64,000 nucleotides of DNA, taken from the NCBI GenBank assembly GCA_947568835.1, contig OX387602.1, positions 9,785,021 to 9,849,020 on the forward strand. Reading direction: 5' to 3'. Each line of letters begins with the position of its first letter. Positions within the stretch are counted from its first letter, which is position 1. This document shows positions 22,274 through 33,600 of this stretch, one piece after another. This DNA is from Protonemura montana (taxonomy: Eukaryota; Arthropoda; Insecta; Plecoptera; Nemouridae). The notes beneath the pieces are model-generated. The model did no database searches and was not told the origin of the DNA. It saw only the letters and a program-made list of their open reading frames with translations. A program made the position numbers and the translations under genes.

Positions 22274-25200
22274 GATGGGAAATATTGCCGACCTAACTCA
22301 ACAATCTTAGAGACAGATCAAAACTATCTACTAAACCGCTGAAGATGAATGATTGAGCTGTGATAAGAAAAAACGTGATAGTATGAAGGTTGTTTTCTGC
22401 TTTGCTTTGATTCTTGACCTTTGTCTCCGTCTTTTACATCGGTTTCTTGGTGGTAACAAAACAGCTACAAAATCCACCGACTTTCAGTTACCCTGAGAGG
22501 GATGACCAACAATAGCAATGGTGATTCAGTATCTCTTCAAGATGTTGCTACGTGCCAACTCAACCAAATCGACTGTTTTTCATTCGAACAAAAAAATGAC
22601 AGCGTCCTGTCTTAAAATCCTTTTTAAGACTTTCAGACAAATAATTAGTTGTTTTTTCAAGTGTGCCTAACGAATTTCTCTCTATATATAAGTATATTTA
22701 TACAGCCTTCCCATTTTCCACAATCAGCGTTTCTCTTGTTAGAACGCGGCTGGTTTAATTAAAAGTGGGTTGCATCCCTTCTGAGAAGGGAACGTCGTTA
22801 AGGAATTATTCCACCCCGTCCCGTTCCCCGGTCCAGAGGCTGCGAGACTAGGAGCACCGCGACTGAGATTTGCGGCCCAGAAAACAGACCAGACGGTTTG
22901 TGTATAAGCATACTGGCTAGCACGACTCAAAACACGGCCCACGTGTCGTGAGTATTGTGGCCAGGTCGTGTCTGATCTGTAGCAAGAATGTCCATATAAT
23001 ATATTAATTTTCCCCCAAACGTTAAAAAACACCTTAACATTTTTTGAAAATTCAATTTGGAGTTGACAATTTCATCAATTTGATGGAGGTCACTAACCTA
23101 TCATCTGAAATCACTAAAAATGCACTAGTATTGGTTTTTGTAATACAGCCAATTGTGCAGTGTCAAAATACAGGAAGTTTACATTTAAGCTCAGTTACTT
23201 CCAGCCATAGATACTCGATTTCGGGAGCTATATTTGGTGTCTGTAGGTCTGGAGTAGGTTGGTGAGATAATTGCCTTGACCTAGCCTTGTTGTTTGTTTT
23301 GTTTCGTTCAGAATTAGAATCTCTCGCTCTTTCTTTGATTCTTTTCAAAAATCATTGAATATATTTTCCCCAAGGCAACAATTACCTGTAAATTTGACGT
23401 TGAAAGGGAAACACCCTCGCTTTTCTTCGTTATTAATAAACGTTGTGCATGCAAATCAACGACGGGAAGCGTTCCACGATGATGATGGTTGCCCTGTGAA
23501 GCTGAATTTCGAAAGAAAACTCATAAACAAAGAAAATGTCGGTGGGAAATGAAATCCTTGAGCAGTAACGTATCAAAATTTAGCATATGATTTAATATTG
23601 TGCTGTGGGATTATTTAATTTCATTTTTGTTCATGTAATACTTGCACCCCGGGTATTACTTATTATAGTTATTTGCTAGAGCTAAGCAGTACGCTTGTGC
23701 TTTATGCATGGTATTAAACATGCCGGCATTTACACTGGATAGCGACGAGCCAGCGCCGTTTACCCAAAATATTATTTTAATTGGGGTTTGCCTGCGGTAT
23801 TCAGATGTGGCCGATGCTATGTGTAATATTACAACTAGAAGCATTGTAGTTCGGCAATGTTGCGAATTCCGCAGCAAACTTCCGTAACATTAAACAAGTC
23901 GGTTCGCTCAAATTTGCATTCAGGCTACGACGGGCGGTGGTGTACTTTTCTTTTATACAATCTTCGTAGCATTCGCATTCACTGAAGTTCAGTTCGTGAT
24001 TGACCATCGAAATACATTGCTAACTTGTGACCACAAAAGCAAGCCCCCTTCTCTGACGTCACACTCGTCCAACTGAGCCATTACGTTTTATTTCCCGTCT
24101 CGCTTTTGTACTTTTCTTAGGTGGAGCAAAAAAAAATCTGCTTGGAATGACAAAGTACATCTTATCTACTGATAGATATATAATTGAATTTGTTCAGTAT
24201 CAATTTAAAATCACTTCCTAGAGGAAAGTATAAAAACTTCGACTCCAATTACAGTTGCAATTGTCAATTCAATCCTTTGTGAATAAAAGTGGAGACGCGC
24301 GAAGGTATTGTTGAAGAACTGGAAATAAAATTGTTAAGTTGCACATGAAGAATTTTACAATTTCTGTCATGTCCGCGTAAGCTTCGGGTGGTCTTCACAA
24401 CGAAGACCGACGCCGCTCTTGCCCCTAGCAAGTTAATTAGAGACCACACAAGATATTTCTTCGTCGATCACCAAAACTTGGCGCTAGAAAACTTGCAGAA
24501 CATTCCATCAAAGTCCAAGATCGAGTCTATTGTGTTCGCTAAGAACTTATTGAACAAAATGTGGACACTCCATTTTATAGTTATTTATAGATAATTTAAC
24601 TTTCTTAAAAGCGCCCACTAGTTTATTAATGGGTACAGTTTTTTGGCAGGAAACTCATTCTATTTAAAATTTTGTATAAACCCGCACGTAATATCGAGCA
24701 CGTTCCTACGTCAGCACATCAATTTGGTAGCCATCTTATACTTTTTCTTGGACTGCTCAGAGTTTTTCCAGATCTTACAGACAGACGTGTAAATATTCTT
24801 GCCCAGTGAACAAAGTCAGGAACTGCTCACTGTTTAGAGGAGACTTCTGTCCAAGAAGGTCCAAGAAGAAGGTCCCAGACAATGCTGGCCTCATATTAGT
24901 TGCTGCAGCATGATTGCAATAAAGTTGATAGTGAGATTGACTTGACCGAAAAAAGGATTTAAACGCTTTAACCTATTACAAAAAATAAGAAACCGTGGAT
25001 GCTGTGAAAGAAACTAAGCTGCACTAACAAACAAAGTGCGTTTTGACGTGCTTTGTCCTCAAAAAAGGCAAAATCCCAACCGACTGAGCCAATTGTATGA
25101 CGGATTCCGCATTTCATTCCCAACCCAGCGTAGCCCGTGATCCGGGAGCGACGGTGAGGTCCCAGGACAGAGTGAAAGCACTTTCTTTCGGATTTGCGGC

Positions 25201-26456
25201 CAGGGTGTGAGATTTAGCCCCCGGTTCGAACCCCGGATGCCGCGCTGGAGGCGTGTGCAGCGGGGGGTGAAGTCGTCCTGGGGGGCGGCGGGAGTGGGGC
25301 GGCAACGGGTGTTGTGGCGGCTCGCGGTTTACCGCGACGGAGCAACGTTGTAGCTCAAGTCAGGTGGAGAAGACGTTTACTTGAGATGTGTGCCACGTCC
25401 TCTATCATGCTTCTCTCCGATGGTATGGGGGGGGGGGGGGGGGGCTTTGCATAAAACATTCTGTTAAGATGTTCTTAAAAACAATTGGTAAGAATTTATC
25501 AAGAAATTTAGCTTAGAAATGAGTGTGGGACGTTGTTTTGTTTTTGGCTCAAACGCTTGGTCGTCCTATTTTAATAAGGGACATTTTCTTAAATTAAAAT
25601 TTTAAATTGAAGCAATAAAAGCGAATTGTCTCCGGCTTCGTGCTGTATTTCAACGTGGATTTCAAGTTGCTCCGCATAGAGTATCAAAATATAAGTACCT
25701 ATCTATAATCGATTTGGTTTTAAGACATTAACCAAGCGCCTCATCTTCTGTAAATGGACATGACAATACACTGCTATCAAATAAAGCGCGAAATGAAATA
25801 AGACAAAAAATCTGTAGCAAAAGTCACTTGAAAAGTGAATTACTCGAAAGTGCATACAAATCATGTGCATGACAAAACCTGTCGATTGCTCGTGGAATGT
25901 CAATAAAATTTGTTTGATCACTCGCCTGAGAGTGCAGAAAACCTAAAGCTCATTGACGGCACGTGAGGACGGCGATTTCGACGGCCACTACGACGTCGAC
26001 GTGGGATAGGAGTGAGCATTGATTTCTATCGGGCATCCCACGTTGCGATAGAGGGAGGCACGTGATTTACTGGATGGCTGGGAGCTGACCGTCACCGTCA
26101 GGTCCGCCACAGCCTAAAACGTCCTGCGAATGGTATGGGGTAGGTATATCTGTTATCTGATTCTGGTGCCGGCGAATCGGGTGCGACAGAAAGCTCATCA
26201 ATCTATTCGTTCGATTCGAATTGAGGACGGCGTTGAGTCGAGTTTGTAGTTTGTCATTCAATATACTGAATGAAATGATAACTTTTATTATTTGGGATGT
26301 TTTGTCAATAGTTACCAAATGTCAAGATGTTTGATGATCGAAGTATAATTTGACCTGTATTTTTAAGCTTACTTCCAAGCGAGCTTGAAGATGTTTGTTA
26401 CAAAAAGAAGGAAAATTCAATTTTCACAGTAGCTGTCACAAAAAATCCAAAATATC
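22274..26456 (+). other. Giant intron, part 3: no gene seen
   Basis: Non-coding. It includes a G-rich stretch at 25260-25310 with several runs of three or more G, an 18-base G run at 25427-25444, and an isolated B-box-like GGTTCGAACCC at 25223-25233 without the rest of a tRNA. Confidence 0.7.
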
Positions 26457-26529
26457 TGGAGGTGCCGGGCATTGATCCCGGTACCTCTCACATGCTAAGC
26501 GAGCGCTCTACCATCTGAGCTACACCCCC
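26457..26529 (-). tRNA. tRNA-Ala(AGC), copy 2
   Basis: Identical over 73 bases to copy 1 but on the minus strand. It also shares a few flanking bases with copy 1: TCA directly before the gene and GATATTTT directly after it. This suggests duplication of a slightly larger unit. T4 and T6 runs downstream on its strand (plus 26449-26452 and 26440-26445) serve as terminators. Confidence 0.97.
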
Positions 26530-27096
26530 TGATGAAAGTGTCTATCAACAGTGATTACAATACCGGTTCAATTGCATAATTAGTTCTCTTGAGTCTATAG
26601 CCTGCATGCGTGATACCTTTACTCTGCGAGCGATTCGATATATTGCAGTGATACCAATTTTTGTGTATACTTTTTTTTTCAACCTGGCTTTGGTGCCAAA
26701 TAAGCTGTACTGATTTTTCCACGGCCCCTGCTAGCGTCGTTTCGTAACCTTTGCCAAGTTCAAACTAGGGTTGCTCGGGGTGTATTAAAGGGTTACGAAA
26801 CTTTGGGGATGACTATCACAAAGGTCTACTTATGACTAACAAGCCAGTTTTGGTTGACACCAACCTCCCATTTCCAGGTCCCAACCTTTTGACCCTCCTC
26901 ACCTAGCCAGCGGCCGGCGATAAGAAAATGCAGAACCGGCATTTAATACCAAACTGCCGTAGTATTTGAGATTTAAAATTGAGATTTAATTTTAAATAGC
27001 TTCGTGTCTTAACAGAGTGACTTTCGTATCCACAATGAAAAAATGACAACACATATTTTTGTTTTCAAAAAATAAAAAAAAAAAAAAAAAAAAGAT
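26530..27096 (+). other. Spacer between tRNA-Ala copies 2 and 3
   Basis: 567 bases of intron DNA with no gene. Its right end holds a 20-base A run (27074-27093), which is the T-run terminator of copy 3 on the minus strand. Confidence 0.75.
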
Positions 27097-27169
27097 TGGA
27101 GGTGCCGGGCATTGATCCCGGTACCTCTCACATGCTAAGCGAGCGCTCTACCATCTGAGCTACACCCCC
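27097..27169 (-). tRNA. tRNA-Ala(AGC), copy 3
   Basis: Identical 73-base tRNA-Ala on the minus strand, followed on its strand by a 20-base T run, a very long Pol III terminator. Unlike copies 1 and 2, its immediate flanks differ, so only the gene body is shared. Confidence 0.97.
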
Positions 27170-29404
27170 AATGTGTATGTGCACATAAAATAAGAAATTT
27201 GTTGCAATTTGTGGCCTAGATCAGGTCACCGTGCGGACATGCTTTGCCATGGGCGTTGGCTTTCTCCTGCATCGAATGTTACGCTGGTCAGGCACCTTGC
27301 AGATCGGCACGTCACCTGGTCGATGGCCCGTTGGGTGTGCATGACTTGTTACCAAGTTACAGAGGAGCCTTGACTTTACTTGCTTCTTGTTGCGATCGGA
27401 CACTTTTCCGAACTTTCTTAGCGGACCATCCATACAACAAGAATCGGTTTGCACGGTTGGCGACAATGGAATTGGACAACGGAATTGCCTGCTGAACTAC
27501 TGAAGAGAGACACCTTCCATTATGTTGGGTAGAGAAGCAATTAAAAGTTAAAACATACATACATACAGTTTTATAGACAATACAAACATAGTGCTCACGA
27601 CTTGCGTAAAATATCTTAGGGGCTTGCTTCTCTATTTGCTTAAACCTTTGGTCGGAAGCTTACCGCGATCGATTTAATGAAATCATCGATAAATTTCCGG
27701 TGCCAGTCGCACTGAAGCTCAAATTATTCGCGTTTTTATTTTTAACTGTCAATTTATTTGCATGGCAAATTATTCATAGTGAAAAATGTTTGTAGTGGTT
27801 GTCATCAGAGATTTCCAATTGCCAATTAGAGCTCGTGGTTTTCAATGCAACGGCGTTTTATTTTTAATGTACTCTCAATTCTAATTGGGAGCGGAGATCC
27901 ATCGTCTGTGATTTTTCATTTATGCTTCCAAATTAGTTAATGAGCCAGCAATGAGCATCCGCAACCGAGTCTCCATGAACGCCATATCGTAGAGCACGCC
28001 CACTGCTTTTCAAGCCAGACATTCTTGTAAGAGTTTCGTAAACTTTTCGTTTCTTCATCAAGTGTTCTTCATACCTGGATCTACGTCTTGTTCCCGTATC
28101 CCTCGGAGAGGAGTGATCCCTGTAAACCCTGATTTCAAGCCGACCTGGAACGGCTTTTGGAAGATTTCAGGGCGAATTGGGAAGAGGAGGGAGGAGGAGG
28201 GATCTTATTCCAGCTGATTTACCGTCTGACGCCACTAACTTCTGCTTCCCCGCCGAAACTTCGCTACTTTTTCCCCGTCTTTGACTGGGATCCGGGGAAT
28301 CAAGTTTTTCCGGTAAACGGAGCGACCGCGTGTAATGCATCTTGTTCGTGTACCCCCTTACATTACCACTGAAACATTGCGCGCTGTGCCGCGAGCTGGC
28401 GACGGCATCTCGGTAACCACATCGTCATCATCGCTCCCCAAATAAACGTTGCTATTTTGAACGCGGCAACTGCACTCGACGACACGCTCATTCTGGAATT
28501 TCACATATCTGTAATTTTTCCACCGACTACGTTACTCGAGCAATGACAGAGCAAACGATTTAGGAACTATTTGTTTTATTTTTGGATGCCATGCAATCAT
28601 AGGCATACAACTGTCGACATTCGTTCTTGTTTCCAGTACCAGGAATATTTTTGACGCTTTTAATTTTAGATTTTGTTTTAATATTTAGTTACAATTCAAG
28701 CGATCTCAATTCAGAAGGTAAAACTTTTCCGTGAAAGTGAACAGCTACTGGCTGGCAGTGGCACAACACATATTGTATGGAGTTCTTGATACTCCACAAA
28801 ATGACATGGTTTGAATTACTGATATATATAGAGAATCATACTCTGCTGTATCTGCTACTGAAATGTGGGACGACTCGAATAGCGCCCTCGATGATGAGTA
28901 CGACTAACTATTGCGCTTGACTGCTGGTGCTAGCCTAAAACTTCATCTAATAAAGCCGGAATAAAATTTGGATATGATATTAAAGTTCAAAAGTGAGGGT
29001 AGGTATAGCCGTTCCAGGTTTCAGATCATTACCAGGCTAGAGACTATAAGATTAAAGCAGCGAGAGAGCAGAAACTTTTGCAAGATTTTATTGCATATAC
29101 CCAAAGGATGTCATATTCTAACTCATAAACATATCTTCTGATTTTCACCATGATCTCAGATGAGCGAAATTAGAAATAAGAGTCTCTCCTCTCATAGATA
29201 TTTATAATTCCAGCGCAGGTTGAATATGAAATGTAAAATAATTTGTGTAGCAAATTCCAAATGCACAGGGGAAAAGTTTGAAACTCGGCAAGTGCCGCGC
29301 AGCAGAGGCGTGATATATAAATACATTTTACGATGTCCAACATTTTGGATCGGCTCCCAAACGGCGCTGGTCTCTGCCATCAGTAGATTACCGGCCAGGG
29401 ATTA
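27170..29404 (+). other. Giant intron, part 4: no gene seen
   Basis: Mostly AT-rich DNA with an ACAT microsatellite near 27557-27569. A short stretch around 28140-28400 is richer in G and C and open in one frame (28157-28372), but no family or splice support was found. Confidence 0.65.
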
Positions 29405-29470
29405 GCGTCGACGTCGCCGCCGCGCAAAGACGACGCCGCCGACGCCGCCGACGCCAGGGATCAGTCGAAG
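29405..29470 (+). promoter_or_regulatory. Candidate TATA-less promoter with initiator
   Basis: A CpG-rich GACGCC island (29405-29457) is followed at 29461 by TCAGTC, a perfect match to the arthropod initiator TCAKTY. This lies about 210 bases before the ATG of the candidate exon at 29675. No TATA box is seen, and a downstream element at exactly +28 to +32 is not clear. A start here would give a short 5' leader into the open frame. Confidence 0.4.
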
Positions 29471-29674
29471 ATCCGCACACGAACGAGACGAACTTTTCAT
29501 ACTGCATTCGACCAATGTTTATTGTTTACGAAAGAAAACGTTGATGGCCAAAACTCGATTTCTTATTCGAGGATTTTATCAAGATTTCACAAGATAGATT
29601 TATTTGTTGACTTGCGGGAGTCCCGAAAGATTCCTGTCAATTTTACCCGAACCTGTGTGCTATAATTCGTGGAA

Positions 29675-30653
29675 ATGGAGACGCAAGTTTTGAGGCGTCG
29701 ACCTCACCACGAAAACAGCTTATCTCGATGCTCCGTCGCCTCCACCAGTCGAAATCCGTCAGATCGCCGAGAAGTGATAAAAGTTTGCCCGCGGATTTGT
29801 ATCGGAGGGATGAAAGAAAACCGACCGGTGGTGACTGCCGAGGAGGTGGGGGTGGTCCGTGGCGAGGGTGACGTGGACTACCCAGTGATACGATTGAATC
29901 TTCGCAAGCCACGTAATTGGAACTGGAAACTGACGACATCGTCTTCATCGCCCTCGGTGATTTTCCCTGTGATTCGTCTTGTCGACGATAACGGCAACGT
30001 CCTCCACGACGACTCCGCTGATAAAGCGTACGAGTCACCGACGGCGAATAGAAACATTAACCAGTGTTTCACTTCCCAGAGCGTCGGCGTTGCCGAGGAA
30101 GCGATTCGCGAAACTACAGTTGAGCAAAGTAACTATCAAGGTGATTCGAGCCGCGTTAGGGAGAATGGCTTTCGGATCGGATCGGTAATCGGCGTACGAA
30201 AAGTCAAGAGCTGTTCTAGCAGAGAAGAAAGCGAAGATTCAGCAAGACATTCTAACCCCCAGCTACGCGGGAGACGCAGAGACAAGAAGCTTGTGAAAAG
30301 TGAGTCGTCGGAAAAGCGCGGAGGCTGTGACCTGTTGCGTGAAGCGTCCCCTCCGCTTTCTGAACGCTCCGCGTGCCAGGAAAGCGCGGTAAATGACCAA
30401 GGCGGACGGACAAAGACGGATGGAAAGACCAGGAGTAAACACAGGCAAAGCAGAAAGCTCGATTCCGGGTACAAATCATTGCGGATCGCCGCCGACGACT
30501 CGGAACTGTGCGACAAAAGAAAGGCGACGCGTTTGCGTCGAAAAGAACGGTCGGTGACGTCGTCGGAGGTGCACGGCTCGTCGTCTTCATCGGGCGAGGA
30601 CGTGGAAAACGCGGCGAAGATCAAGAAAATGCATCGGCGAGCGCGCGTTGTGG
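29675..30653 (+). CDS. Candidate alternative first coding exon (unknown product)
   Basis: A 326-codon open frame from METQVLRRRP to HRRARVV, GC-richer than the surrounding intron, ending at a consensus donor GTAAGT (GT at 30654) in phase 1. That is the phase of the giant intron it lies in, so it could splice to 61843 and give RARVV-G-DRLLSING, skipping KIND, FERM, PDZ1 and half of PDZ2. The protein is hydrophilic and probably disordered: Ser/Arg/Glu-rich, with a VIRLN and VIRLVDDNGN pair near residues 75-115, and KLDSGYKSLRI near 260-270. No domain is recognised and no signal peptide or membrane segment is seen. It could equally be the first exon of a separate nested gene. It is not expected inside the full-length transcript, because a good acceptor before it is lacking. 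Confidence 0.6.
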
Positions 30654-33600
30654 GTAAGTCTGCTGGTCTGTGAGCAGTTTGCTGAAACCCGTCTTACGGG
30701 TGACGCATCTTCGTATTGCGATGTGACCTTGATCGCTCAAGGCCACTAAACCCCTCCCCCTAACCGGTGCCGCCGGTGGTAAAAGAGTGGTTGGCAAGGC
30801 TTTCACTTACATGTTCTTAAGCTCTAAGAAAACTCACAGCAAACTACTATCAACCTTGTTCGCGCCCATGTACTTGCCTGGAGGTAACGTAGCTGCTGCT
30901 TGTACATGGGTTTCCGTGCGCCCCGTGCGCCCCGTGCCCTGCCTGCCATGGGTCCCCGCGCACGCGTGCTATGATTGCGCACAGGGCTAACCCTTCTAAG
31001 CCGTCGTTGGCTTAGCCACGAACAATTTGTATCGCGTTGGCTCGCGTTGTGCTTCTGGACAACGCGCTGGCCGGCGTCACTTTGTGAATTTATATAATCC
31101 CGATGCGATGACCTACGCGTAATTGCCCGTGGCTTTTCCCCCGAGCGCATAGATAATGAACCATTTTGCTCGAATTCGGAGAAATTTATTTGGACATTTC
31201 GTATTAAATTGTATCTAATTATATTATCATGGAAAAGTAATAACATTTGATTTAGAATTCGTTATGTGTTAAATTTTGCTACATTTCGCGTATTGACTGG
31301 GTACCATGGCGGCTCGGATCATGAATGGTTTATACACGATGAGTACCACTGGAATTTGAATACAGACGAAATATTAATTATTTAAAAACGCTTTGCCGGA
31401 AATAAAATGTGCCAGCAATATGCCTATTTTCCGGCCGTGTCCTCTAGCGAAATGGAACGTCGTAGTGATAATTCAGCGATGCAGGAAAAGCTTTTTACCC
31501 AACTTTTTTGTCTGAAAATGTAAACAGACACTTGATATTTTAAGCGAAATTTATTTTCCAAGAGTTTTCCTCGCAACGTTGGATTTCGTTACTGAACCCA
31601 ACCGTGAGTGTGCTTTTCACTGCTTCAATATATTCCAACTACCATGTCCGTGTAAGATTTTAATTTTAAACGATGTTAGCTTCATCCGTTTTCGTCCGCT
31701 CACATTGGATTAGAAGATGGGCTCAAAGTTGTTGCCCGGGTAAAAGCTTTTCGGCATTGACGATCATCAATTTAGACGTGAACTTAAAATTGCATCCTTT
31801 TTTGAATCGCCCTCTTGGGACCCTCTCGCACCGGGCCGGTCCTAAGAAAGCCGAGCGCATCCGGAAAGTCAGAACACATCAGGATCAAGATCGCACCTCT
31901 GCGCGAAATGGTAATTGGAACTTGGGGGAACACTCGCGAGCTACGAAATGCCATTTCCTCGCAGCCTTTCGCTTTTGGCGTCGGCCCCATTGTAGGGCAA
32001 CATGAAAAATGTTCGCGAAGTGTGCTTTTTTTTTTTACCCGCCGTGATATTTCAAAGTTTCGGTCATTAGAAACAGATCATTAGCCATAGCGTGTGCCTG
32101 CACCGGCATCCAGCACTGGGCTAGTGAGCATGCATGTTACCCCGCCTCGGACATCGCAGAAACATATTGCCGACCATTCATTTTCCGCGACGCCACCGAC
32201 GCTGCCGACGCAGCCGTCGAAACCCCACCGCCGTCGCTCGCGGCTATCTGTGCCGATAAGCTGCTCAGCTTTATAATGACTTTTCCATTTAGATTTTGGA
32301 ATAAGCTTTTTTCCGTCCACGTTTCCAGGAGACGTTTATTTTTTTCACTGTTACAATGTAGAATTCCTCTTTTTTTATGTCAAAATCACGTAGCGAAAAC
32401 CACTCTTTTGTAATAAGAGTGGTCTTAAATCTGTTACAAATTAATGTTTTTATTATTCTAAAATGAAAACACTCGCCTCTAGTCACCATAATATGCTGGG
32501 CTGCCTTTTAATTCCCCCTCTGCACTTCCTAACATGAGGGTGTACATGTGTGTGGACGCAGACAAATCAATTATTGGCCTCACACAAGAATGCTTTTCAT
32601 ATGAGCTTTTCAGCGCCTAAGCCAACATCGATGCGGCTAATTCTATTTTCATCCTCATGCGAGCACCGAATTCAATTACGTACGGAATTAAACGAATTAC
32701 CTTCATTATTGAGTGGTTGTCCCACGTGGTATTGTTAAATGAATGACATACCGCAATTATTTTTCGATACAAAATTGTACGGAATAATTTCGCAATAACA
32801 GATTAAAACTCTATTAGCACTTGACAGAATTCTGTAACAATGAAAAAAACGTTTTGACACAATATCATCTACGCCTCGTCAAATATTCTGATGATGATGC
32901 GTCCAAACATATCTTGATGTCGCTAATTATCAAAGCGAATAATCAAAATGTCTCTCACAACTTTGACCTCGTATAAAACTAGCCCCACTTTCCATAGCGT
33001 AATTCGCGCAATTGATCGTGTACGAGGGCTAATGCAGCACGCCGCGGGCGTAGAGCTGCCATGTAAGTTGCACCTAACACCTATATAATGTTCAATTACC
33101 GCGTATGCTCGGCGTAATGGCGTCACGGAAAGCGCCGCACGAACCAGCGCTAAATCATGGATGTACGCGGCTTACGAAGTTAATCTTTTCATCCGACATT
33201 CCTCATCAAGCAGCTTGCTCAGAATAAGTATTTGCACCTATCGATCTGTCTGTAATAGCCATCGCTAATTCGCTAGACCGCTAGGCCTGACTACTCTTAG
33301 TATGCTAAACGTGCTATCGCTTGCTTTAGCACCTACTTTTATTAATATTGATTGACATTTCGTACAGAGGTATTGAGACATATTGCCCACTCGTGCCAAC
33401 AGCTGTATTGATTTAACAAAATTTTCTTGTTGGCCTATTTAGAGAGGGTAAGCGTTGATGTGCACAGAAAGCTTAGGATATGAAAGACGAATGTCACAAC
33501 ACACGCAAGCTATACGTTCATTGAATTTCCATTTTACTTGACCGGAGACTTTAGAGTGCTTCGCTGAGTAAAAGGCTTTTGCTTTTTTTTGTGTTTTTTC

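Noticed and set aside
25223-25233. B-box-like GGTTCGAACCC, possible tRNA or short element
   Set aside because: The flanking bases do not form a T-arm stem, and no A box or cloverleaf lies upstream.
29643-30624. Minus-strand open frames of up to 162 codons opposite the candidate start exon
   Set aside because: Antisense shadows with Ser/Arg-rich translation; the plus frame has the donor, the initiator and the better start.
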